Source: Guyanagaster necrorhizus
Lineage: Eukaryota; Basidiomycota; Agaricomycetes; Agaricales; Physalacriaceae
Direction of reading: 5' to 3'
Assembly: GCF_019112545.1 (NCBI RefSeq)
Contig: NW_025064883.1
Location: 1,721,907 to 1,785,906 of the forward strand
Length of the DNA: 64,000 bases
Every line of letters starts with the position of its first letter. Positions within the stretch are counted from its first letter, which is position 1. Below the pieces are notes generated by a model. That model saw only the letters and a program-made list of their open reading frames with translations, made no database searches and was not told the origin of the DNA. Positions 49,625 through 60,021 of the stretch are shown here, in pieces. The translations under genes and the position numbers were made by a program.

Positions 49625-49981
49625 CTGATTTTCAAGGATGAGAGAGATTAGGAGATGGAGGATCTTCAGAAGGCGATGTTGAAGGGGCTGGACAAGGATA
49701 TAGAGGAGTTGAAGAAGCGGGAGGAGAGTTCAGGTTCCGCTTCTTTGTAAATATTTTGTACAAAATGTATCTAGAAGGGGGCATCAGATGTTGGTGGTGG
49801 AAAAAAATGTAAATGCAAAAAATTTTTTGACTTTGAAAGTATAGGAAGAGTGATTGAACAGTGGTAATTAGTGGTTAGAATTGAAATGATAAGGTGGGGC
49901 ATTGGTGGTGTCCAGAGTAGCACTGTATTAGGAATGGGATGTTTGAATAACTTTGGACAAGGGTCCTGGTTTGTCTGTGTA

Positions 49982-52900
49982 TCAGTGGTGGAATTCTTCA
50001 ATAAATTCATTAGCAAAGAACTCAGAGACCAGTAACCAAGCAAATTCTTTGTTGATACCTTCATATCCTAGCCACTGGATTTTGTACAGCAGTGGGCAGC
50101 GAAACTGGTGGTTCAGTTTAGAGTTGAGAATTTAGGCTATTTTGAAATGTTCTTTTCCATCAACTTCGACTGGAGGCAGTGGTGGTTGGATTTAGTTAGG
50201 AATAGTGTTTTCTTTTATAGGTTCTAATTGTGACACATGGAAGACGGGGTGAATGGACCAGAGATCCAGTGGAAGCCTCAGGGTAAAGGAGTGGGTACCA
50301 GGTTGGACTATGATTTCGAAAGGACCAAGGTATTTCTCCAAGAATTTTCTGGTCGAGCAGATGGTTTTGATATGTTTGGAGCTGAGGTAGACCTTGTCCC
50401 CCACTGTGAACGGAGATGCCAAAATCCGATGCTTGTCTGCTTAGGTCTTGTAGTGAGACTGGGCTTCAGAAATTTCATCCTTCAGTAATTGATGGAGTTC
50501 ATCAAGGTTGACCACAAAATCTTGGGCTTGAGCAGAGGTGATATCCCTTTTAGGGTGAATGGTGATATTGGGGTGGTAACCCTTGTTAGTGAAGAATAGA
50601 GAAATTCCGGTGGACACGTTAGGGGCATTATTGTAGGCGAATTCAGCAATGAGTAAGAGGGTGTCCCAGTTGTCCTGCTGGTAGGAGCAGTAGATGTGGA
50701 TGTATTGTTCCAGAGTTTGGTTTGCTCATTCAGTTTAGCTATCAGCCTCCGGATAATAACTAGAGGTAAGGTGGAGTTCCATATCAAGGGCTATGGCTAA
50801 GGCGTGAGTAAATTGGGAGATGAATTTGGAGCCATGGTCAGATGTGATGTGACTGGGTACCCCATGTTTGGAGAATATGTAGATAAGGAAAAGTTGGGCG
50901 AGCTCCATGGAGTTGATGGTGTCATGAGTGGGAATAAAGATGGCTTGCTTGCTAGCTCAGTCTATGACTACTAAGATAGCGGTGAATCCGTTGGAGTCCA
51001 GTAGTTGTTCAATGAAGTCCATGGAAATGAAATCTCATGGCCATTCAGAAACTGGCAGAGGTTTCAGTAACTCATAGGGGCAGTGTCTGGGTGCTTTGTT
51101 GTGCTCACAAACTGTGCAGGACTTAACATAGTGTCAGACATTTTCACATATCTTTGGCCAGGTGTAGTTCCGCCAGACTAGTTCTAATGTCTGGTTTTGA
51201 CCAAAGTGACCTGCCAAGATGTGGTCATAATTGTTCTGTAGTATACGGAGATAGAGATCGTTGGAGTCCAGGACATAAATGTGGTCTTAGAAGCGAAGAA
51301 TGTTGGATTCGTCAATGGACCATTGAGAGGGAGAGGATTTGGAAGCAGTCTTGGCCTAGTGGAGGCCGTTGGAGGACATAGCATCAGAGGATTGTGCTTG
51401 TCTGATATTGGTGTAGAGTTTGTTGATATCCATGATAGCACTAGCTCGTAGGATGAGGCCTTCAAGATAGGTTGCTCAGAGTGATGCAGAGAGTTGTTCT
51501 TGGGTGAACATGGGTTGGAAATTATGGGAGTTGATTTGGGCATATTGGCTATCTCTCTCTTTAGGATAGACATCCCATCGTCTAGTGAGCACATCCAGTT
51601 TCCCACCAAGTTTTCCAGGGCAGAACCGGATTACTAGGTTGAACTGGGATAGGTATTCAGACCAGTAGACCTGTCAGCAGGTTAGAATCTTAGTGGTGGC
51701 AAAGTATTCAAGGTTCTTGTGGTCTGTTATGATATTGATAGAGTCTGCAGAGCCTTCAAGATAGTGCTGCCAATGTTTAAAGGCTTCAAAAATGGCTAGA
51801 AGCTCTTTGTCATGAGTGTCATAGTTGAGTTCAGCATTGTGGAGGCTCCGGGAGCAGAAAGCAATGAGGTGAATTTTGCCATCTTCAAGATAGATGGAGA
51901 GGATAGCTGCAATTGCATAGTCAGAGGTGTCGGTTTCCACCACTATCTTTCGATCGGGGACCCAGTGGATAAGGATGGGGGCATGTGTAAAGGCCTGTTT
52001 CAACTCATTGAAGGTGGCCAAGCATTTGTTATCAAATTTCCATGAAGTTCTCTTGCAGGTGAGTCATGTAAGAGGGAGGACAATATCGCTATATTCATGT
52101 ATGAAGCGATAGTAGAAGTTGGCAAAGCCAAGAAAAGATTAGATGTCTTTGACTTTTTGCAGCACCGGCCAGTCGATAATGGCCTTGACTTTTTCTTCAG
52201 ACATGTGAAGTCCTTCAGGGGATAGGATGTAGCCTAGATATTCCATGGAATCCTGGTTGAATTTGCATTTGAAACCTTTGCAATAGAGTCCATTAGCTTT
52301 AAGCCTGCATAGGACTTCATGAACATGTTTCTGGTGATCTTCCAGGTTGTCAGAATATATGAGAATGTTGTCAAGATAGACTACTACTGATATGTCAAGC
52401 ATGTCAGAGAATATATCATTCACAAATCATTGGAATGCTGCTGGAGCATTTGTGAGGCCAAAAGGCATGATGTGCCATTTGAAGGAACTGTAACGGGTTT
52501 GGAAGGCTGTTTTCCATTCATCTCCCTTAGCTATGCAAACAAAATAGTAGGCATGCTGAAGGTTGAGCTTGGTGTAGATGCGTGTGGAGTGGGCGGAGTT
52601 GAGGAGATCAGAAATGAGAGGAAGAGGATAGCAATCCTTCTTGGAGATTTTGTTTAGGCCATGGTAGTCGACACAAAGTCAGAGTTCACTGGTCTTTTTC
52701 TTGACAAATAGAACTGGAGCCCCATGTGGAGAGCAGAATAGAGTAATGAACCCATTGCGCAGATTATCATCAATAAACTCTCATAGGGCCTTGAGTTCAG
52801 ATTCTGAGAGAGAATAAATGGGTCCAAGTGGTGGAGAGGTTCCTTCCTCGAGGTTGATTTTAAGGTCGTATAGCCTGTGTTTGGGTAGTTTTTTGGAGAG

Positions 52901-53700
52901 GGTATCGCTGAAGACGTCTGTAAAATCGTGGTACTCTACTGGCACTAGTGAAAGATCTGCTGGTTCTGCGGATGCAGCTTTGGCTCCAATATTAGGCAAG
53001 GAAGGCTGCAGTGTGAACTGCTGAGCACCTTCTTCTGCACTGGCTTGGACAAATGTGGCAGCAGATATGATAGAGATCTTTGGATGTGCTTTCATAGTAA
53101 AAGACTCTGAGGGAGGATAGAAGTAGATGGGTTCATATGGGAATGGAGTCTGCTGATTACCCAGAGTTGATTTGGAATGGGGTGAAGCCCTGGGAGTTGG
53201 ACTGGTGGAGTCTGGTGAGCATGGAAGTCCTGGATTTCAGCTGGAAGGCTCAGAGAGGGATGGACTGTTATTCTATGGGCATGGAAGTCCCTGGGATGTG
53301 GTGGAGGCCATGGAATTGGTTGGAGTGGAATCCTGGTAGCTTAAGTGGAAAATGATACTGTTTTCAACTCAGTCAATTAGTGGATTGTAGCGGGAGAGCC
53401 AGTTGTATCCTAGGACAAGATTGCAAGATGAATCCAGAGGAGTGACATAGAAGTCGATGAGGAAGGTGTCTCTGGACAGGAAACAGATGGAGATGGTTGT
53501 GATTTGAGATATACAGCTCCTGATGGAGCCATCAAATAATCGAAGTTGCACACTAGGGATGGTTTTAATGGGAATTTCATTGGCAGCTACATACTTAGTG
53601 TCAACAAAGCAGTGGCTAGAGCCAGAATCAATAAGGGCAAGAAAACGTAGGATGATACAAGTTGGGGAACCATCGGGTTCCATAGTAGTTGGCAATTCTG
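49982..53700 (-). pseudogene. Decayed pol of element 2 (PR-RT-RH-IN-chromodomain-like)
   Basis: Read on the minus strand: protease with LIDSGSSHCFVD (53,369-53,695); a segment before RT (52,781-53,095, LYDLKINLEEGTSPPLGPIY); RT with VVYLDNILIYSDNLEDHQK (52,139-52,423), where the catalytic YLDD is YLDN; RNase H with VETDTSDYAIAAILS and YDTHDKELLAIFEAFKHW (51,674-52,021); the integrase core in broken frames; the integrase C-terminus with GDKVYLSSKHIKT and HPVFHVSQLEPI (50,192-50,422); and a chromodomain-like end (IQWLGYEGINKEFAW, about 50,100-50,000). Several stops and frameshifts separate these. The element cannot move by itself. Confidence 0.85.
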
Positions 53701-53901
53701 CTGAGAGGGGAATGTGGAAGGAGTGATTGGAAAGGGATGTTGCATTGAGAGTGATGACCTCCGGTATGTGAATACAGTCGATGCAATCCTGAACTCACAC
53801 AGAGAGAACAGGGTTGCTTCCTAGTTTTCCAACTCCATCAAGGCCGGTTCCACAGGAGCAGTGTCGACCTCTGCTGCACGTCTCTTGGTGGAGGCTGCTG
53901 C

Positions 53902-54427
53902 TGTTAGACTCAAATCCCATGTGACAATCAACACGTGATAAACAGTTCGGTATCTCGCACTTCGGGTATGTCCGACTGAGTTCACTGATGTGTCGAGAGT
54001 GTTGTGTGGTTCAAGGCTTGACGAATTAGTTGAGCTCGAGATAAGATGGTGGTGTGTAAACTTTAGTTTGAGACTGGGGTATTACAGCGAGAACTGAGCT
54101 ACTTAAATACTGTCGCACTATAAATAAACATTCACAAAAAGCTGTTGTCCTGCTGTGTGCTGTTTCCCCTACTGTTGCCAGTCTCTCCACAAAAACTATT
54201 GTCGTGCTGTATGCTGTTACTGCTGCACCACAGTTGAAGGACAAAAAGGTCATTGTCTCTCCCTTCACAGCACACAGCAGCGCGATATGACAAGGACTGA
54301 CTGGGTTGCTGAGCTAAGCATTCCCATGGTCCTAAGCGCTGGCCTAAGTGCCCTGACTAAGCAAGATAGGGGTCATTTCCGAGGAAAAAGAAAAGAAAAT
54401 CGAAGAAAAATGGGAAAAATCGTAACA
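53902..54427 (-). repeat. Element 3 LTR (3' LTR in element sense)
   Basis: 526 bases, TGTTAGACTC...TCGTAACA, followed by TTACCCCCTCCTTAAG. It shares landmarks with the LTRs of elements 1 and 4 (CACGTGATAAAC, TAAACTTTAG, GCGCTGGCCTAAGTGCCCTG) but is clearly diverged. It interrupts element 2. Confidence 0.85.
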
Positions 54428-54443
54428 TTACCCCCTCCTTAAG

Positions 54444-54460
54444 ACCATCGTCCCGATGGT
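54444..54460. other. Hairpin next to polypurine tract (element 3)
   Basis: ACCATCG-TCC-CGATGGT, a perfect 7-bp stem with a 3-base loop, flanked by CTTAAG/TAAG that could extend the pairing. Confidence 0.7.
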
Positions 54461-56298
54461 TAAGTTAGGGCAAACCCCCCTCCCCCTTGAAAGGAGGTGG
54501 CTGATCTGCTGGACCCGTCCATCAGCCCAGTGGTGGACATTGCTCTTCGCTGTATGTCCATACCAGTTGTTCATTGCCTGTTACAGGACCATCTTCATCA
54601 TCCTCTTGTAACATTCCCTCGTTGTTGGCTGGTCAGTATATGGCTTTGACTGCATCACATCCTGTGATGTCTTCGAGAGGCAATCAGCTATGATTATGAC
54701 ATCATAGTTGTTGCCTTCAGGAAGTCTGGTTGTAGGTCCCTGTTGATGAAGGGTCCTGATCTCGATACGGTAGTACCATTCAGTCTTGACATATTATATG
54801 ATGTCATAGTTCATCATGGGTCATCAATATCCCATCAAGAATGATTCTTCTGGTTGATCTAGTAGATCCTCGATCTACTCGGATCTGTTAAGACTGATGT
54901 TTCCCCAGTGTGATAGTCCCATCACTCAAAGGGTGCAGGTATTATGGCGAGGGGTTTTTGTGAGTCTTCTTTCAATGTTCGTTTGTTTGTTGCAGGATCT
55001 CGAACTGCGAGGGCATTTTGTTGTTCGTCTAACCGGTCGTTATGTCGTGACCTTCGGTATGTCGGAGGCTGCCTATAGATCTATCATATACTTGGGCACA
55101 TTGCTTCTCGTTGTATGTCTCATTTCGTCTGAGTCTACAGTCTTTGTTGGTTGTCAATCTTGTAGAAGCCATGATCGGAATGATCGTCTTTGAGAAGCTG
55201 TTGCCAATGATTGTGATTATATCACAGGCATTGCTTTTGGGAAGGTATAGGCTTGGTTCTCTGGTGACGAAGAGATGCTGTCTGTAATTCATCCCTGATG
55301 AATTTCTTCGTCAGCTGGTTCCTATCATTGATAGGGTTCTGGTTTGATCTGGTGCCTTGGATCCATTCATGATATACTGCATATCTCTTTTCCTTGGCTA
55401 TTACTATGTCGTTTGTTGGTCTTGAGAAGTGGTTGTCAAGTCGCCATGTTCGGCAACCTGCTGTTCTCTCTTTCTGTGATCATTGTTGCCCCAATGAGAT
55501 AATCCTATTCCTGAGGGAATATGGGTATTATGGCGAGGAGTTTCGATGATCTCATTCTTGCACTTCATTGTTAGAAGCACATTTTTTCCTTCCTGGTTTG
55601 GTATAGCCGGAATGTTGTCCTTGTTAAGAAATTCCCCGTCCTCTTGGGTAATTCCTCAATCCAGCTGTGTCACCTGCTGGATCATGTTGATAGATGATCT
55701 GCCGGTTAATTAATTGGAGTTAGTCTAAATTAAGAAAAGAAAAATATTAGTTCCATTTGGTGTGTGGCCCAGTTACTTGGTTGATCTTGTTCAGCAGTCT
55801 GCTTTCAGAAGCCTTTCCTCAATCGGTGATTCGCTGGTGCCTGAATCCTGTGGCCATATACTAAGGCAATCGCCTCAGCCTTTTGCCATTGTCGTTGTTT
55901 GTATATTCCAATGGTCCGGCCCTTCCATTTGTCGTAACCTTTTGAGAGATACTGTTCCTTGAAAATTGCCATGTGATAGATTGGTGGCAGTCCTGTTTTG
56001 ATACATTCGACCATGTATCCGGTGTTGGCGGTGTCGTCCCGTACCCCAGCGAGTGTTCCGAGTAGCTCTAGCTTGGTAAAGTACTCTGTGGCTGTTTTTC
56101 CAGCTAGCTTGTGTTCCTTCATTTGTTGTTTGTAGATTTCTGGAATGGCTGGTTGTATCGTGGTGGTCCTAGGGGTCAGAATCCCGCCATCAGATGGTTG
56201 TGCCCCTGGCATTGTTCCTGTCGGGGGGTGTGGAAACCTTTTGGTAATAGGATTTTCCACGTTTTGTGCTTCTGCAGTGTATGGTGGTGGTGGTTCGG

Positions 56299-56726
56299 TG
56301 TTACGATTTTTCCTTTTCTTTTATCCTTTTGACCCCTATTCATGCTTAGTCAGAGCATGAGACCACGGGAAAGGCTTAGTAAGCACAACCGAGCCGCCTA
56401 GATACAACAACGCTCGACGATGCACAATTACCCTTTTATGTACGACAACGATGCTCAAGGACAACGGGCTCCATAGACACAGAGGAACACAATAAGTAGT
56501 TATATTCTTAGCGACACCTGTATAGTATTTAAGACCGACAGCTCTCGCTGGTATACCCCAGCTTCGAGCTAAAGTTTATATTCATACCATTCTACTCTCG
56601 AGCCACTTCGTGGCCTTGTGACACACCGAGTTGATAACATCATAAGTGGATTCAGGTGATCCCTCGAAGTGCGAAGGGACATCTGTCTATCATGTGTTGT
56701 CTGTCATGTGTCGCTTGGGCTTAACA
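56299..56726 (+). repeat. Element 4 5' LTR
   Basis: 428 bases, TGTTACGATT...GGCTTAACA, with TGTTA/TAACA inverted ends. A TATA-like TATAGTATTTAAG lies at 56521-56533. Confidence 0.9.
56521..56572 (+). promoter_or_regulatory. LTR promoter and predicted transcript 5' end
   Basis: A TATA-like element (TATAGTATTTAAG, 56521-56533) stands about 30 bases before AGCTTCGAGCTAA (56560-56572). That 13-mer is exactly complementary to 56728-56740 just after the LTR. In self-priming Tf1-type elements the first bases of the mRNA pair with the primer site, which places the transcript start at about 56560. Confidence 0.55.
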
Positions 56727-56746
56727 ATTAGCTCGAAGCTTCCTCG
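56727..56746 (+). promoter_or_regulatory. Primer-binding site, probably self-primed
   Basis: The sequence after the LTR is ATTAGCTCGAAGCTTCCTCG. It does not start with TGG, so it does not look like a site for a full tRNA 3' end. Bases 56728-56740 pair perfectly with 56560-56572 in the LTR. Confidence 0.6.
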
Positions 56747-56767
56747 TTCCCTTTCTCAAGCCCAATT

Positions 56768-59700
56768 GTGCTGAGAAACCGAATGCCTCCAGTAACAACC
56801 GCCGACCTCAATCACGACTTCTTCAAGCTCATAGCTTCCATCATCGGAACATTGCTCGGTCTCTTAGCCATTATCACCCTCTGCCGCGGACGACAGTCAG
56901 TAGCAGCTTGGATAGTCAGGCACTACCAAGCATTCCAGCAGATCCAACACATTCTACGCAACGTAACCCCTGATTTACCTTTCCATGACATCCCCCCCTC
57001 CGCCAGAACGTCCTTCTTCCCGCAAGGGGGACCCGTACCAGAAGCCGGGAATAGCGACCCGGATCAGAGGAGCCTTCACGAGGAGGAAGGACCCAAACAC
57101 CCCAGACGACACATCGGAGACCGCCACCCTGCTCTCACAGGATTCCGGAACCTGTGGACGACGAACGTCGCTCAGGAGCCCGCCGAGGTCTCCAACTACG
57201 CCACGCCAGCAGGCTCCCCTGAACATCCCGCCTCCCCAATTCCCTCAGGGATTGGAAACCGTGCTCGGGACTCCCTTGATGCCGCTCGGATGGCTGCGGG
57301 ACCCCGTGAAAGTCCCGACCCTGCCCAGAACCCCCCCGAAACCCCCACCGAGCCCGACTCCGGCTCCAGCCCGTCCGTCAGCAGGCTGGGGGTCGATAAC
57401 CCGCGAGGAAGGGATATCCACCCCGACTACGACAACGCGGATATCGCCATCTCGGCAGCAGGGGATCCCTACCGGCATCTTCATGTCGGGAGTGAGCCCG
57501 AGAACGAGACCGCAAGCGAGAGGGGAAGAGCTGCCACAAGAAGAATTATCCACCGAATATTCCCGGAGTGGGACCTTGCCGTCCCCTTTGACTATGACGA
57601 AGCCGTACGACAGCAGAATCAGCACCGAGAGGACGAAATCAGGTGAACCCAAGAGGAGCTCGCCGACTACGTCCGCGAAGAGGCCCGCGAGCAGTATGAG
57701 GCCGCAGAGTACGATAGGCAGGGAAGAGAGCAGAGAAGAATGGAGGAGGTCGAAAGAATGGGGTCCGCTTCCCCTAGGGAGTATGAGCTCCGCACCGACG
57801 CCGGGTCCCCCTTCCGAGAGCCCGACTCGGATGATGACCCATGGACAGGGCCCGCCAGCATCGTCAGTTGGGACGAGGCAATCCAGTGAGGAAATGCCGA
57901 GAGGCCCCAAGCTGTCGACCTCGAGTACCCTGCCCGCACCGACACCATCTCCTCCGACGCCGACTCAGTCCTCGGAGCCTACGGGCTCCGAGTACCCGAC
58001 AATGCCCACGTCTCCGACAGGGCTCTCCAGCGGTTTCTGGGCAGTAGGGTCGCTCGACAATTCCTCAATCCCGAGTTCCAGCGACTCTTCGGCGTCTATA
58101 GCCGAGAACTGGAGGAGACAAGAGCGCAGCGGAACGCGCTACAGTCGACTCAGGACTCCTCCCATCGCTCGAACTAGTAACCGAGGAGACGAAGGGACAA
58201 GCACCCAAATCAACGGGAGGGTCCCCGACGACCCTTCGACCAGCCGCGCCGTCCATCTTCGACCAGCCCATCAGTTCCCTCCTCGGGGAAGGGGACAGCG
58301 GGGATGAGGGCGACGAGGAGGACGACGAGGACAGTGACGACCCATATCGACAACGACTGGAACGAGCGGGAGAAGATACAGACGAAGAAGCACTGCGGGA
58401 GGAAATTAAAAGGGCCAGGGGGAAGGAATACCAGGAATTGTATGAGCAGGGCAGGAACTACTTATGGCAGGACGCGCGCTGGCAAGCGACGTCCTTAGGA
58501 CTCGAGTATAGGTACGCACCAGGTACCGAAAAAGAAAAAATCTTACAGTATGCCGCCACGGAATATGCATGGAGGGAATATGGGCGACGGCACCCAGAAG
58601 ACCCCCTCGTGCCGATTCCCCCTTATCAGCCCGACAACGAATCAAGAGTACCGGCACCAATGCCGCATACCCCCCCTGTACCACCACGACGAGCCGTTTA
58701 CATTGCCCCTTCCGTTCGAAGCCGGGCCGATGACAACCCGTCCATCCGAAGCACGGCTTCGCGGCTCATCCGAACAAGAAACCGGCCGGCATGGCAAGCC
58801 GCTCAAGGACAAAACCCTTGGACCGGCAGAGGAAGTCGGCTCCTCGGCGGACAACCTCCCCCAGACCAAGCAGAATTGAGCGGGAAAGATCCCATTCGGG
58901 ACGATCCTGAGGCGGTCCGCCTCGGATTTACGGTACGGGACGGAGTAATCGTCCGGGTTGTCGACCCAAAAGGAAGCCCAGTCGCTGACGACAATTCCTT
59001 GCACTCCTTCCCCGGACCACCGACAGAATGGAAACAACCACCATTCAGCGAATGGCCCAACCCGATGGGCGCACTCCCGGTCAACACTAACGTCTTAGCA
59101 TGTCATCCTGACCTCCTTCGAAAGCCCCGCCCCTTTAAAGGGGCCTCAGACGATATCGACCGCTTCCTGGTGGACTGTGAACAATACTTCGAAGTTTATA
59201 TCGGGTACATCGGTACCGATATGAACAAGGTCACCTTCGCTACCTCGTACCTAGAGGACAAAGCAAAAACGTGGTGGATCCTAATCTCCCCGAACTTCCG
59301 TTCCGCCACCAGGGAGCATTACCGATATCCCTCGTGGCCGGTATTCAAACGAATGCTAAATGACAAGTTCATTGATCCCGCGGTACAGGAAGTACATAAA
59401 CAAAAGATCAAGGAATACAAAATGGGAGATAAGGCGGCCACGGATTATTTCGATGAACTAGAGCGACTTGCGAAACTCGCCGGGATCAGGGATGATACTG
59501 CCAACGACGGAAGGATGGTGGAGGCGCTCAAACGAGGAGTTCCCTCCTCATACCTCACGATGATCTCGGCCATGGGCGTCAAAATGCTGATGCCTGTGGG
59601 ATACGACGAATGGAAGGAACGGATCGTCGAGATGTATAAGGAGCGACAAAGGCAGAAAGCGGAGGCAACGACGCTACAAGATTACTCCAAGAAGTCGACC

Positions 59701-60021
59701 CCGCCAACCCCGAACAAACCGGGGCAAACTGCCGGAAAAACCTCGGGCTCCTCGTCGAACTCCACCCCCTCATACAGTGCACAGAAGACCGGAACCGGCA
59801 CAACTTATACCGGGACCGGAAAGCCGATGGACATCGACCGCATGAAAAAGGAAGGAAAGTGCTTTAATTGTGGGCAGAAGGGGCACATGGCGAAGGACTG
59901 CCCAAAGAAGAAGAGAACCCGAGAAGACATACGGGCACAGATCGCCGAACTCCAAAAGGAAGAAGAGGACCTTGGAAAGGAAACCAAGGTCGAGGAGGTA
60001 AAAGATGGGGCCAGTCAGTGA
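56768..60021 (+). pseudogene. Element 4 gag region with hydrophobic N-terminus, interrupted
   Basis: The coding region before pol. It starts near the LTR with a protein whose N-terminus contains a likely membrane helix (LIASIIGTLLGLLAIITLC, about residues 21-40), then a long Pro/Ser/acidic region, a capsid-like domain (FIDPAVQEVHKQKIKEYKMG, GIRDDTANDGRMVEALKRGV) and a CCHC zinc knuckle (CFNCGQKGHMAKDC) near 59,860. The first 292 codons (56,768-57,646) stop at TGA 57644-57646; the same frame continues as protein-like sequence to a second TGA at 57887-57889 and on to about 58,170. The capsid part is in another frame (longest open run from 58,438 to 60,021, 527 codons), so a frameshift lies near 58,150. 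Both TGAs are one C-to-T change from CGA. I conclude one long gag has been broken by two stops and one indel. Confidence 0.75.
56985..58307 (+). other. Overlapping 440-codon open frame inside the gag region
   Basis: A second frame is open for 440 codons across the Pro/Ser-rich part, overlapping the first ORF. It starts TSPPPPERPSSRKGDPYQ. In decayed element 1 both frames can still be aligned (ETLLMPLGW here as GTPLMPLGW). High GC and simple-sequence composition can open frames by chance, so coding status is undecided. Confidence 0.35.

Larger units (their letters stand above)
47814..53901 (-). mobile_element. Ty3/gypsy retrotransposon, 5'-truncated (element 2)
   Basis: A minus-strand gypsy element with its 3' LTR at the left, an antisense gene in its 3' internal region, and pol from about 49,982 to 53,700. 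Its 5' end is cut off at 53,902 by the LTR of element 3. CG dinucleotides occur throughout, unlike the DNA just to its left, which it appears to have entered after that DNA decayed. It differs clearly in sequence from elements 1 and 4. Confidence 0.82.
53902..56298 (-). mobile_element. Ty3/gypsy relic, internally deleted and interrupted (element 3)
   Basis: A minus-strand relic. The left LTR is 53902-54427. Internal remnants are an integrase piece near 55,040-55,260 (SFSKTIIPI inside the 55,029-55,292 frame) and a gag piece at 55,805-56,260 (KTATEYFTKLELLGTLAGVR, matching gag of element 4). Only about 500 bases separate integrase from gag, so protease, RT and RNase H are deleted. The gag is cut at 56,299 by insertion of element 4; its remainder and other LTR must lie beyond the window. 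A degenerate direct repeat (GGTATTATGGCGAGG at about 54,938 and 55,527) suggests internal rearrangement. Confidence 0.8.

Noticed and set aside
57644..57889. In-frame TGAs read as selenocysteine or recoding
   Set aside because: No supporting element is seen, and both are single C-to-T steps from CGA in a genome with strong CG decay.
57245..57910. 221-codon minus-strand ORF in element 4
   Set aside because: Antisense shadow of GC-rich gag sequence; no motif and no conservation visible in element 1.
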